Positions 1-5,566 of a DNA stretch of 6,579 nt are shown in pieces. The stretch comes from Cyanobium sp. (lineage in GTDB: Bacteria > Cyanobacteriota > Cyanobacteriia > PCC-6307 > Cyanobiaceae), in NCBI GenBank assembly GCA_014191535.1, contig BJHC01000079.1:1-6579 (forward strand). Direction: 5' to 3'. Both the position numbers and the translations under genes were made by a program. The notes beneath the pieces are model-generated. The model ran no database searches. It was not told the origin of the DNA and saw nothing but the letters and a program-made list of their open reading frames with translations. Position 1 is the stretch's first letter, and each line of letters starts with the position of its first letter.

Positions 1-311
1 GCGGCGGCGAAACCGTGTTCCCCGCGCAGGTGGAGCAGCGGCTGCTGGCCCTGGCGGGGGAGGCCCAGGTGCCGCTGGCGGAGTTGCTGCTCTTGCCCCA
101 GGCCGATGCCCTTTGGGGGGAGCGGCTGGTGGCCCTGGTGCGGCCCCAGCCCGGCGCCGATCTCGATGTCCTGATGGGGGCCCTCAAGGCCCTGGCCCAG
201 GGGCTCCCCGCCAGCCAGCGGCCCCTGCACTGGCGCCATTGCCCGCCGCTGGAGCGCAGCCCAGCCGGCAAATGGGAGCGTCAGCGCTGGCGGGCCTGGC
301 TGCAGGGCTAG
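1..311 (+). CDS. menE: o-succinylbenzoate--CoA ligase (MenE-like), C-terminal fragment cut by window edge
   Basis: Only the last ~102 codons are present; the first complete codon is at position 3 and the frame is open at the window edge, so the truncation is due to the window. The fragment begins with GGETVFPAQVE, the motif that opens the C-terminal subdomain of ANL-superfamily acyl-adenylating enzymes. It ends with ERSPAGKWERQRW, which matches the motif with the adenylation-step lysine (AAA codon at 270-272). By family knowledge such enzymes activate a carboxylate as acyl-AMP and transfer it to CoA. The MenE assignment (o-succinylbenzoate to o-succinylbenzoyl-CoA, phylloquinone pathway) is inferred partly from the adjacent DHNA-CoA thioesterase, which acts later in the same pathway. 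The stop is TAG at 309-311, overlapping the convergent neighbour's stop. Another acyl-CoA ligase of the superfamily cannot be excluded without the N-terminal domain. Confidence 0.82.
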   Translation, partial: GGETVFPAQVEQRLLALAGEAQVPLAELLLLPQADALWGERLVALVRPQPGADLDVLMGALKALAQGLPASQRPLHWRHCPPLERSPAGKWERQRWRAWLQG

Positions 312-742
312 AGGGGTTGGATGCCCCCCTGCAGGGCTGAGGCCTCGAGCCAGCGCTGGATGGGCTCCGGCAGGCTGCAGCGCTGGCGCGAGCGGCTGTC
401 GATGGCCAGGTGGCGGGTGAGCCCCTCGGCCACCGGCTCACCGGCGCTGCTGAAGCGGTAGCGCAGCTCAAAACAGCCCGGATCGATGCGCAGGGGCTCG
501 AGGGCGATGGCCAGCGGATCGCCGCACACCAGGGGGCGGCGGAAATCGGCGCTGCAGTGCACGATCGGTAGGGCGATCGCCGGGCGTTCCGCCGCTGTGC
601 CGGGAAAGATGGCCGCGGCGGCGATGCCGTAGCGCTCCAGGCTCTCCTCGTAGGCCTCGTGGCACCAGCTCAACAGCCGCGCAAAGTGCACCACACCGGC
701 GGCATCGGTGTCGCCGAAGCGCACCGTGCGGCACAGCAGCAA
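308..742 (-). CDS. 1,4-dihydroxy-2-naphthoyl-CoA hydrolase (hotdog-fold thioesterase)
   Basis: This is a 144-residue single-domain protein, the normal size for the 4-hydroxybenzoyl-CoA thioesterase-like hotdog family. Near the N-terminus it has FGDTDAAGVVHF (residues 9-20), followed by a helix with HEAYEESLERYG. The second Asp of the motif (D13) aligns with the catalytic Asp of this family, including the cyanobacterial DHNA-CoA thioesterase (Slr0204 type). That enzyme releases 1,4-dihydroxy-2-naphthoate from its CoA ester for phylloquinone synthesis, and a neighbouring MenE-like gene supports the role. The start is uncertain. The frame is closed upstream by the ndhH stop (773-775), and between them there is no ATG or GTG. 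The only candidates are TTG at 742 (used here) and CTG at 763, and no Shine-Dalgarno site is visible. It lies 30 bases downstream of ndhH in the same frame, so co-transcription is likely. The stop (308-310) interlocks with that of menE. Confidence 0.85.
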   Translation of the reverse strand: MLLCRTVRFGDTDAAGVVHFARLLSWCHEAYEESLERYGIAAAAIFPGTAAERPAIALPIVHCSADFRRPLVCGDPLAIALEPLRIDPGCFELRYRFSSAGEPVAEGLTRHLAIDSRSRQRCSLPEPIQRWLEASALQGGIQPL

Positions 743-772
743 CCAGGTGTTGGGATCAGCCAGGGCGCTTGC

Positions 773-1957
773 TCAGCGGTCCACCGACCCCATGATCACG
801 TCGATCGAGCCGAGGATCGCCATGATGTCGGCCACCTTGGCCCCCTTGAGGATGTGGGGCAGGATCTGCAGGTTGGTGAAGTCGGCGGCGCGGATCTTGA
901 AGCGCCAGGGGGTGACGTCGTCGTTGCCCTGGATGAACACCCCGATCTCCCCCTTGCCGGATTCCAGCCGCGTGTAGAGCTCGCCGGAGGGGATCTTGAA
1001 GGTGGGGGCCACCTTCTTGGCCACGATCTGGTAGTCGAAGCCGGCGAATGTGCTGCCCTTGCCTTCGGCCATGCGGCGGGCCTCCAGGTTTTCGGTGGGG
1101 CCGCCGGGGATCATGGCGCAGGCCTGGCGCAGGATCTTGAGGGATTCACGCATCTCCTGGATGCGCACCCGATAGCGGGCGTAGCAGTCGCCCTCCTTCT
1201 CCCAGGCCACGTTCCAATCGAAGTCGTCGTAGCACTCGTAGTGGTCGACTTTGCGCAGGTCCCAGGGCACCCCCGAGGCGCGCAGCATCGGGCCGGAGAG
1301 GCTCCAGTTGATCGCCTGCTCACGGCTGATGACGCCGAGCCCCTCAATCCGCTTGCGGAAGATCGGGTTGTTGGTGATCAGCTTTTCGTATTCGTCGATC
1401 TTGGGGCCGAACCAGTCGCAGAAGTCGAGGCACTTCTCCAGCCAGCCGTAGGGCAGATCGGCGGCCACGCCACCGATGCGGAAGTAGTTGTTGTTGATCA
1501 GCCGCTGGCCCGTGGCGGCTTCCCACAGGTCGTAGATCATCTCCCGCTCGCGGAAGATGTAGAAGAACGGCGTCTGGGCGCCCACGTCCGCCAGGAAGGG
1601 GCCCAGCCACAGCAGGTGGTTGGCGATGCGGTTGAGCTCCAGCATCAGCACCCGGATGTAGCTGGCGCGCTTCGGCACCGGCACATCCGCCAGCCGTTCC
1701 GGGGCGTTCACCACGATCGCCTCGTAGAACATGCCGGCCGCATAGTCCATGCGGCTCACGTAGGGCACGAACATCACGTTCGTGCGGTTCTCGGCGATCT
1801 TCTCCATGCCGCGGTGCAGGTAGCCGATCACCGGCTCGCAATCCACCACGTCTTCCCCGTCGAGGGTCACCACCAGCCGCAACACCCCGTGCATCGAGGG
1901 GTGATGGGGGCCGAAGTTGACCACCATCGGCTCCGTGCGCGTCTCCAGCTGCGTCAT
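773..1957 (-). CDS. ndhH: NAD(P)H-quinone oxidoreductase (NDH-1) subunit H
   Basis: The 394-residue product is full length for cyanobacterial/plastid NdhH, the counterpart of the 49-kDa subunit of complex I. It carries [11 protein letters not shown] (residues 14-24) and [12 protein letters not shown] (45-56), from the region that shapes the quinone site. It ends in the conserved [12 protein letters not shown], so both termini look native. In cyanobacteria NdhH sits in the peripheral arm of thylakoid NDH-1, which oxidises ferredoxin and reduces plastoquinone in cyclic electron flow, respiration and CO2 uptake. The ATG at 1957 begins [20 protein letters not shown], the usual NdhH N-terminus, and no in-frame ATG lies upstream. 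It is divergent from rsmH and followed closely by the thioesterase gene. Other ndh genes are absent from the window; ndhH commonly stands apart from the main ndh cluster in cyanobacteria. Confidence 0.98.
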   Translation of the reverse strand: MTQLETRTEPMVVNFGPHHPSMHGVLRLVVTLDGEDVVDCEPVIGYLHRGMEKIAENRTNVMFVPYVSRMDYAAGMFYEAIVVNAPERLADVPVPKRASYIRVLMLELNRIANHLLWLGPFLADVGAQTPFFYIFREREMIYDLWEAATGQRLINNNYFRIGGVAADLPYGWLEKCLDFCDWFGPKIDEYEKLITNNPIFRKRIEGLGVISREQAINWSLSGPMLRASGVPWDLRKVDHYECYDDFDWNVAWEKEGDCYARYRVRIQEMRESLKILRQACAMIPGGPTENLEARRMAEGKGSTFAGFDYQIVAKKVAPTFKIPSGELYTRLESGKGEIGVFIQGNDDVTPWRFKIRAADFTNLQILPHILKGAKVADIMAILGSIDVIMGSVDR

Positions 1958-2028
1958 GGGGCCGAGGGGTGGGGTGAGCTCGCTGGCGGGATCTTAGGAA
2001 GGAAGCACGGCCGTTTCTGGCGTTGCGC
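1958..2028. promoter_or_regulatory. Divergent intergenic region between ndhH and rsmH
   Basis: These about 70 bases separate the start codons of two divergent genes, so promoters for both probably lie here or just inside the opposing genes. On the minus strand TAAGAT (1991-1996) matches a -10 hexamer at four of six positions, about 35 bases before the ndhH ATG, but no convincing -35 lies at the right distance. On the plus strand a purine-rich AGGAAGGAAG (1996-2005) resembles a ribosome-binding sequence. It is about 23 bases from the GTG and 17 from the TTG, which is too far for standard use. The promoter assignment is inferred from gene orientation. Confidence 0.35.
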
Positions 2029-2928
2029 GTGCCCGCTCCCTCCGACGCCTTTGCCCATCAGCCGGTGTTGGCCGCGTCGGTGCTGGCGGGCTTCGCGGAG
2101 TTGGAGCCCCTGTTGGCCCAGCGCGGCGGCGGGACCCTGATCGATTGCACCCTCGGCGGCGGCGGCCACAGCGCCCTGTTGCTGGAGGCCCACCCCAGCC
2201 TGCGGTTGATCGGGCTGGACCAGGACCCCACCGCCCGCGCCGCCGCCTCCGAGCGCCTGGCCCCCTTCGGCGATCGGGTGCAGATCGTGGCCACCAACTT
2301 CGCCGCCTACGGGCCCAGCGAGCCCGCGGTGGCGGTGCTGGCGGACCTGGGGGTGAGCAGTCCCCAGCTGGATGTGGCCGGGCGTGGCTTCAGCTTTCGC
2401 CAGGACGGCCCCCTGGACATGCGCATGAATCCCCAGGCCGGGGCCACGGCGGCTGAGCTGCTGGAGCAGCTGGAGGAGGGGGAGCTGGCTGATCTGATCT
2501 ATGCCTATGGCGAGGAGCGGCTGTCGCGCCGCATCGCCCGCCGCATCAAGCAGCACCTGCAGGAGCAGGGCCCGTTCCGCGGCACCGCCGAGCTGGCCTA
2601 TGCCATCGCCGGTTGTTACCCCCCCAAGGCCCGGCACGGGCGCATCCATCCGGCCACCCGCAGCTTCCAGGCCCTGCGCATCGCCGTGAACGATGAGCTG
2701 GGGGTGCTGGATCGGCTGCTGGCCGCCGCTCCGGATTGGCTGGTGAGCGGGGGGCTGTTCGGGGTGATCAGCTTCCACTCCCTGGAGGATCGGCGCGTCA
2801 AAACCGCCTTCGTCAGCGACGAGCGCCTGCAGCGGGTCACCCGCAAACCGGAAACGGCCACGGAGGCGGAGCAAAGCTCCAACCCCCGCAGCCGTTCCGC
2901 GAAGTGGCGCCTGGCGCGCCGGCGCTAG
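2029..2928 (+). CDS. rsmH: 16S rRNA (cytosine(1402)-N(4))-methyltransferase RsmH
   Basis: The product is 299 residues from the GTG at 2029, within the usual RsmH (MraW) range of about 300. Family motifs occur in order: HQPVL near residue 10; the SAM-binding loop [11 protein letters not shown] (38-48); GLDQDP shortly after; [11 protein letters not shown] (105-115); DGPLDMRMN (126-134); [14 protein letters not shown] (211-224); and [12 protein letters not shown] (247 onward). The enzyme N4-methylates C1402 of 16S rRNA in the decoding site, using S-adenosylmethionine. The start is not certain. There is no ATG; GTG at 2029 and TTG at 2023 are both in frame, differ by two residues, and both precede the conserved HxPVL. 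In many bacteria rsmH sits in the division/cell-wall cluster, but no such genes adjoin here. It converges on the membrane-protein gene with six bases between stops and no obvious terminator. Confidence 0.97.
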   Translation: MPAPSDAFAHQPVLAASVLAGFAELEPLLAQRGGGTLIDCTLGGGGHSALLLEAHPSLRLIGLDQDPTARAAASERLAPFGDRVQIVATNFAAYGPSEPAVAVLADLGVSSPQLDVAGRGFSFRQDGPLDMRMNPQAGATAAELLEQLEEGELADLIYAYGEERLSRRIARRIKQHLQEQGPFRGTAELAYAIAGCYPPKARHGRIHPATRSFQALRIAVNDELGVLDRLLAAAPDWLVSGGLFGVISFHSLEDRRVKTAFVSDERLQRVTRKPETATEAEQSSNPRSRSAKWRLARRR

Positions 2929-2934
2929 GCCGGT

Positions 2935-3702
2935 TCAGGCCTTGAGGATGCCGGTGTGGTCCTGGCTGCCGAACAGCTGGCGGTAGGCCGCCGTGCTGGT
3001 GCAGATCACCACCGGCAGCACCACGAACAGGCCGCCGTAGCTGAACAGGGCTGCCACGGCGTGCACCACCGCCTCCACGATGGCCAGCCACAGCACCACC
3101 CACCAGCTGGGGTTCACGCCGCTCACCCCCGCCTGGATGGTTTCCAGGGGCCGCTTCACGCCGAACAGCGACAGCTGCAGCAGAAACTTCTGGCTCACCA
3201 GCAGCCAGATGTAGAAGACGCCGAACACCACCGCCGGCAGGGCCGCGAGGGCGGCGTTCACCTGGCCGAGGGCGTTGCCGATCAGGGTGGCCACCACGCC
3301 CACCACACCGATCAGGATCGCCAGCAGGATCACGGAGCCCAGCAGGCGGCCGGATGCCGCCCGATCCCAGCGGGTGAACTGGGCGAACGAGGGCTTCTGA
3401 CCATCGAGGCTGATCCAGGCGGCGCGGGTGAGGCCCACGGCCCCCCACAGGGCCACGATCACGTAGCCCACCAGGCCCACCACCAGGCCGATGCCGGCGG
3501 CGATCGGGTGCACGAAGGCCGGCTCGGGGCTGTTGAGCCGCACCACGCCGCCGGCCATCAGCGCGGCGAAGGGTGCGCTCACCACCAGCACCAGCACCTC
3601 AAACAACAGGAAGGGCCAGGGGGCACGGCAGAAGGCCTGCCAGCCGTCCTCAATGGCCCGCAGCACCTGCAGCTTGTTGGTGCCTGGGGTTGGGAGTCCC
3701 AT
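2935..3702 (-). CDS. Polytopic membrane protein of unknown function
   Basis: I do not recognise a characterised family. The product is 255 residues from the ATG at 3702; a TTG at 3708 would add two residues. The N-terminus (MGLPTPGTNKLQVLRAIEDG) looks cytosolic, followed by long hydrophobic stretches near residues 29-53, 66-90, 119-146, 147-175 and 200-238. The last is long enough for two spans, so five or six membrane segments are likely. Between spans are short polar loops such as SLDGQKPSFAQFTRWDR. The general look, with repeated amphipathic/membrane pairs and a WISLDGQKPSF-type loop, recalls uncharacterised bacterial integral membrane families such as DUF975, but I cannot confirm this. 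There is no obvious catalytic motif, ATP-binding site or transport signature. It lies 72 bases downstream of the cysteine desulfurase on the same strand, so it may be co-transcribed or have its own promoter in that spacer. Confidence 0.8.
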   Translation of the reverse strand: MGLPTPGTNKLQVLRAIEDGWQAFCRAPWPFLLFEVLVLVVSAPFAALMAGGVVRLNSPEPAFVHPIAAGIGLVVGLVGYVIVALWGAVGLTRAAWISLDGQKPSFAQFTRWDRAASGRLLGSVILLAILIGVVGVVATLIGNALGQVNAALAALPAVVFGVFYIWLLVSQKFLLQLSLFGVKRPLETIQAGVSGVNPSWWVVLWLAIVEAVVHAVAALFSYGGLFVVLPVVICTSTAAYRQLFGSQDHTGILKA

Positions 3703-3774
3703 GGTCAAACAGCAATTGCCCGGAACCTAGCGATGGCCTTCGGGCCTGCCCAGCAATTGTTGTGCTTGTGACAA
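3703..3774 (-). promoter_or_regulatory. Spacer upstream of the membrane-protein gene, possible promoter or operator
   Basis: This is one of the few real non-coding stretches in the window and is visibly richer in A and T than its neighbours. It contains two copies of CAGCAATTG, a short dyad ATTGT-N10-ACAAT (3756-3775, reaching the last base of the desulfurase stop codon), and GGCC-TTCG-GGCC (3735-3746). On the minus strand a TTGTCA hexamer resembles a -35 element, but no good -10 follows at normal spacing. The hairpin-like element has only four pairs and no T run, so it does not qualify as an intrinsic terminator. A regulatory role is inferred from position and composition only. Confidence 0.3.
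3710..3759. repeat. Pair of 9-bp direct repeats (CAGCAATTG)
   Basis: CAGCAATTG occurs at 3710-3718 and again at 3751-3759, with start points 41 bases apart (about four helical turns). Each copy contains the palindrome CAATTG. The two copies bracket most of the spacer in front of the membrane-protein gene. The repeat is exact and visible in the sequence; any role as a protein-binding site is a guess. Confidence 0.5.
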
Positions 3775-4950
3775 TCAGGCGCCGCCGGGGCCGCCCCGCC
3801 GCAGCTCCTGCACGGCGGCGGTCACCGCCGCGATGGCCGCCGCGATCTCCGTGCTGGTGGTGTGGCGCCCCAGGCCAAAGCGCAGGGAAGCCGCCGCCTG
3901 GGGGCGGCTGAGCCCCAGGGCCTGCAGCACGTGGGAGGGCTCGCCGGCGCTGCAGGCCGAACCGCTGCTCACCGCCAGGGTGTCCCGCAGCCGTCGCTGC
4001 AGGGCGCTGCCCTCCACCCCCGAGATGCACACATTCAGGTTGTGGGGCAGCCGCGGCGCGGCGGCGCCGTTGCGCTGCACGCCCCCGAGGGCCTGCAGCC
4101 CCTGCCACAGCTGATCGCGCAGGGCCCCCAGCCGCTGGGCCCGGGCCTGCTGGTCTTCCAGGGCCAGCTCCAGGGCCGCGGCCATCCCCACGATCAGCGG
4201 CACCGGCAGGGTGCCTGCCCGCAGGCCGTGTTCCTGGCCGCCGCCGTGCAGTTGGGGGGCGAGCCGCAGGCCCGGGCGCACCACCAGCAGGCCGATCCCC
4301 TTGGGGCCATAGAGCTTGTGGGCGCTGGCGCTGAGCAGGTCGAGGCCCAGGGCAGCGGGTTGCAGGGGGATATGGCCGAGGGCCTGGGCCCCATCGCTAT
4401 GGAGCGTGATGCCCCGCTGGCGGCAGAGGGCGGCGATCTCGGCGAGGGGCTGCAGCACCCCGATCTCGTTGTTGGCCGCCATCACGCTCACGAGCAGCGT
4501 GTCGGGGCGCAGGCAGGCCTCCAGTTGGGCCAGGTCCAGCAGGCCGTCGGATCCCACCGCCAGTTCCGTGAGTTCGAAGCCGTGGCGGGCCAGGTAGCGC
4601 AGCGGATCCAGCACGGCCCGGTGCTCGGTGCTCAGGCAGATCAGGTGGCGTCGCGATCCGCCCCGCTCCAGTTCCGCCTCCGCCAGGCCCTTGAGGGCCA
4701 GGTTGTTGGCCTCCGTGGCGCCGCTGGTGAACACCACCGCCTCTGGCTCCACCGCCAGGGCCGCTGCGATGCGTTCACGGGCCCGGGTCACGGCGGCGGC
4801 GGCCAGCAGCCCCGGGCGGTGGGAGCGGCTGGCGGGGTTGGCCCATTGCGCTGTCCACCAGGGCGCCATCGCCTCCACCACCGCCGGATCACAGGGGGTG
4901 GTGGCCTGGTGGTCGAGCTGGATGACGGGCTGGATCACAGAAGCAACCAT
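3775..4950 (-). CDS. Cysteine desulfurase, group I (IscS/NifS family)
   Basis: The 391-residue PLP enzyme (numbered from the ATG at 4950) is about the usual family length. It has LDHQATTP (12-19), TSGATEANNLALKG (75-88), the catalytic-type His in STEHRAVL (H110), HSDGAQALGH with the PLP-contacting Asp186 and Gln189, and the Schiff-base Lys212 in SAHKLYGPKG. RAGT follows at 244-247, and the persulfide Cys333 lies in SSGSACSAG. Such enzymes convert cysteine to alanine and pass the sulfur to Fe-S cluster scaffolds, tRNA thiolation or cofactors; which partner applies cannot be read from this window. The Cys loop appears about two residues shorter than in E. coli IscS, and the IscS C-terminal tail is lacking. 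In-frame ATGs also occur at 4959, 4992 and 5007. The 4950 start was chosen because the conserved LDHQATTP then begins at residue 12; a GGAG lies just three bases before it. Confidence 0.95.
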   Translation of the reverse strand: MVASVIQPVIQLDHQATTPCDPAVVEAMAPWWTAQWANPASRSHRPGLLAAAAVTRARERIAAALAVEPEAVVFTSGATEANNLALKGLAEAELERGGSRRHLICLSTEHRAVLDPLRYLARHGFELTELAVGSDGLLDLAQLEACLRPDTLLVSVMAANNEIGVLQPLAEIAALCRQRGITLHSDGAQALGHIPLQPAALGLDLLSASAHKLYGPKGIGLLVVRPGLRLAPQLHGGGQEHGLRAGTLPVPLIVGMAAALELALEDQQARAQRLGALRDQLWQGLQALGGVQRNGAAAPRLPHNLNVCISGVEGSALQRRLRDTLAVSSGSACSAGEPSHVLQALGLSRPQAAASLRFGLGRHTTSTEIAAAIAAVTAAVQELRRGGPGGA

Positions 4951-5005
4951 GGGCTCCATGCTGGCAAGCTCGCTGCAGAAGCCGTCAGCCATGGCTCCGC
5001 TGTCC
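4951..5005. promoter_or_regulatory. Divergent start region between desulfurase and secreted-protein gene
   Basis: Both genes start outward from this ~55-base stretch, so it is the likely site of two opposed promoters. It contains several competing start codons: minus-strand ATGs at 4959 and 4992, and plus-strand ATGs at 4958 and 4991. CCATGG at 4989-4994 places an ATG on each strand of one palindrome. I could not find convincing -35/-10 pairs in either direction. If the outer starts are used, the genes overlap and the promoters must lie inside coding sequence. Confidence 0.3.
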
Positions 5006-5533
5006 ATGCGTTCGCTGTCAGGAGGATCGTTGCTGGGGGCCGCGGCCCTGGCGCTGCTGCCCCTTGCCGCGGGCTCCGCTGGGGCGCAACCAGGCCCGGA
5101 TGCCTCCTTTCGCACCTCCGCGGAGCAGCGGCCTGCGGATCTGGTGGTGCTGCGCCGCTGGACCACCATGGCCGGCGAGTCGTTGATCGGGGTGCGCGAC
5201 GTCAAGCCCGATCCCCGCGATCCCACGGCCCGCACGATCGTGCTGTGGCTGGAGTCGCCCACGGGGGTGCAGCTGGCGGTGGACACCCTGCGCTGCAGCC
5301 CGGAGGCGCCCATGCGCCTCACCCTGAAGGGCAACAACCTGGAGATCCGCGAGCTCAACCCCGGGGGGGCGATCACCGCCGCCAACCGGCTGGATCACCA
5401 GATCTGGTGGGCCGCCTGCTACCCAGCCCAGGCCGGCAAGGATCCCGCCCAGCTCGCAGCTCTGGCGCGGAAGCTCGGCTACCCCGGCAACCTGCGGGAG
5501 CAACAGCAGCTCGTACCGAGACACCCTCGATAG
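5006..5533 (+). CDS. Small predicted secreted protein of unknown function
   Basis: I do not recognise the family. From the ATG at 5006 the product is 175 residues; an in-frame ATG at 4991 would add five. The N-terminus looks like a Sec signal peptide: Arg2, a hydrophobic core (LLGAAALALLPLAAG), then an AGA|Q-type cleavage point after about residue 27. The mature part (~148 residues) has no transmembrane stretch and contains RRWTTMAGESLIGVRDV, WLESPTGVQLAVDTLRC, LKGNNLEIREL and DHQIWWAAC. It has just two cysteines (97 and 138), which could form a disulfide outside the cytoplasm. It probably acts in the periplasm or thylakoid lumen. It lies 33 bases upstream of the response regulator on the same strand, so co-transcription is plausible. 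The reading frame, signal peptide and lack of a better competing frame support a real gene. Confidence 0.8.
   Translation: MRSLSGGSLLGAAALALLPLAAGSAGAQPGPDASFRTSAEQRPADLVVLRRWTTMAGESLIGVRDVKPDPRDPTARTIVLWLESPTGVQLAVDTLRCSPEAPMRLTLKGNNLEIRELNPGGAITAANRLDHQIWWAACYPAQAGKDPAQLAALARKLGYPGNLREQQQLVPRHPR
5020..5025 (+). promoter_or_regulatory. Perfect AGGAGG inside the secreted-protein gene, before an in-frame TTG
   Basis: AGGAGG sits four bases before an in-frame TTG at 5030, in a window where clear Shine-Dalgarno sites are otherwise scarce. Starting there would remove the N-terminal Arg of the signal peptide, so the ATG at 5006 remains preferred. Internal initiation giving a shorter form is possible. 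The match may also just reflect the TCA-GGA-GGA codons. Confidence 0.25.
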
Positions 5534-5566
5534 ATTGCGGCCATTGCCGCCCTGCGCCTGCGGGCC

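Noticed and set aside
573..580. GCGATCGC, the cyanobacterial HIP1 palindrome
   Set aside because: I noticed only one exact copy, inside the thioesterase gene. In DNA this GC-rich one copy in 6.6 kb can occur by chance, so it is not evidence of HIP1 enrichment.
659..2140. Long plus-strand open frame (493 codons) antisense to ndhH
   Set aside because: It mirrors a fully conserved ndhH. The translation is a His/Val/Ala/Gln-rich low-complexity sequence with no family motif, as expected from high-GC antisense frames.
1954..2874. Minus-strand open frame (306 codons) opposite rsmH
   Set aside because: rsmH has all family motifs in order. The antisense product is Gln/Gly/Leu-rich without motifs.
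2906..2934. GC-rich inverted repeats at the end of rsmH considered as a terminator
   Set aside because: The possible five-pair stem lies within coding sequence, has no T tract, and such repeats are common in this composition.
3735..3746. GGCC-TTCG-GGCC hairpin considered as a terminator
   Set aside because: It has only four base pairs and no following T run. The stable UUCG loop form is on the plus strand, where no gene ends nearby.
4951..5385. N-terminal extension of the desulfurase reading frame by up to 145 residues
   Set aside because: The frame is open upstream, but desulfurases of this family begin only a few residues before the LDHQATTP motif, and the extension lies antisense to the signal-peptide protein.
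5527..5540. GATAGATT considered as a -10 promoter element for the response regulator
   Set aside because: No acceptable -35 lies about 17 bases upstream, and it overlaps the stop codon of the preceding gene; the match is too weak to list.
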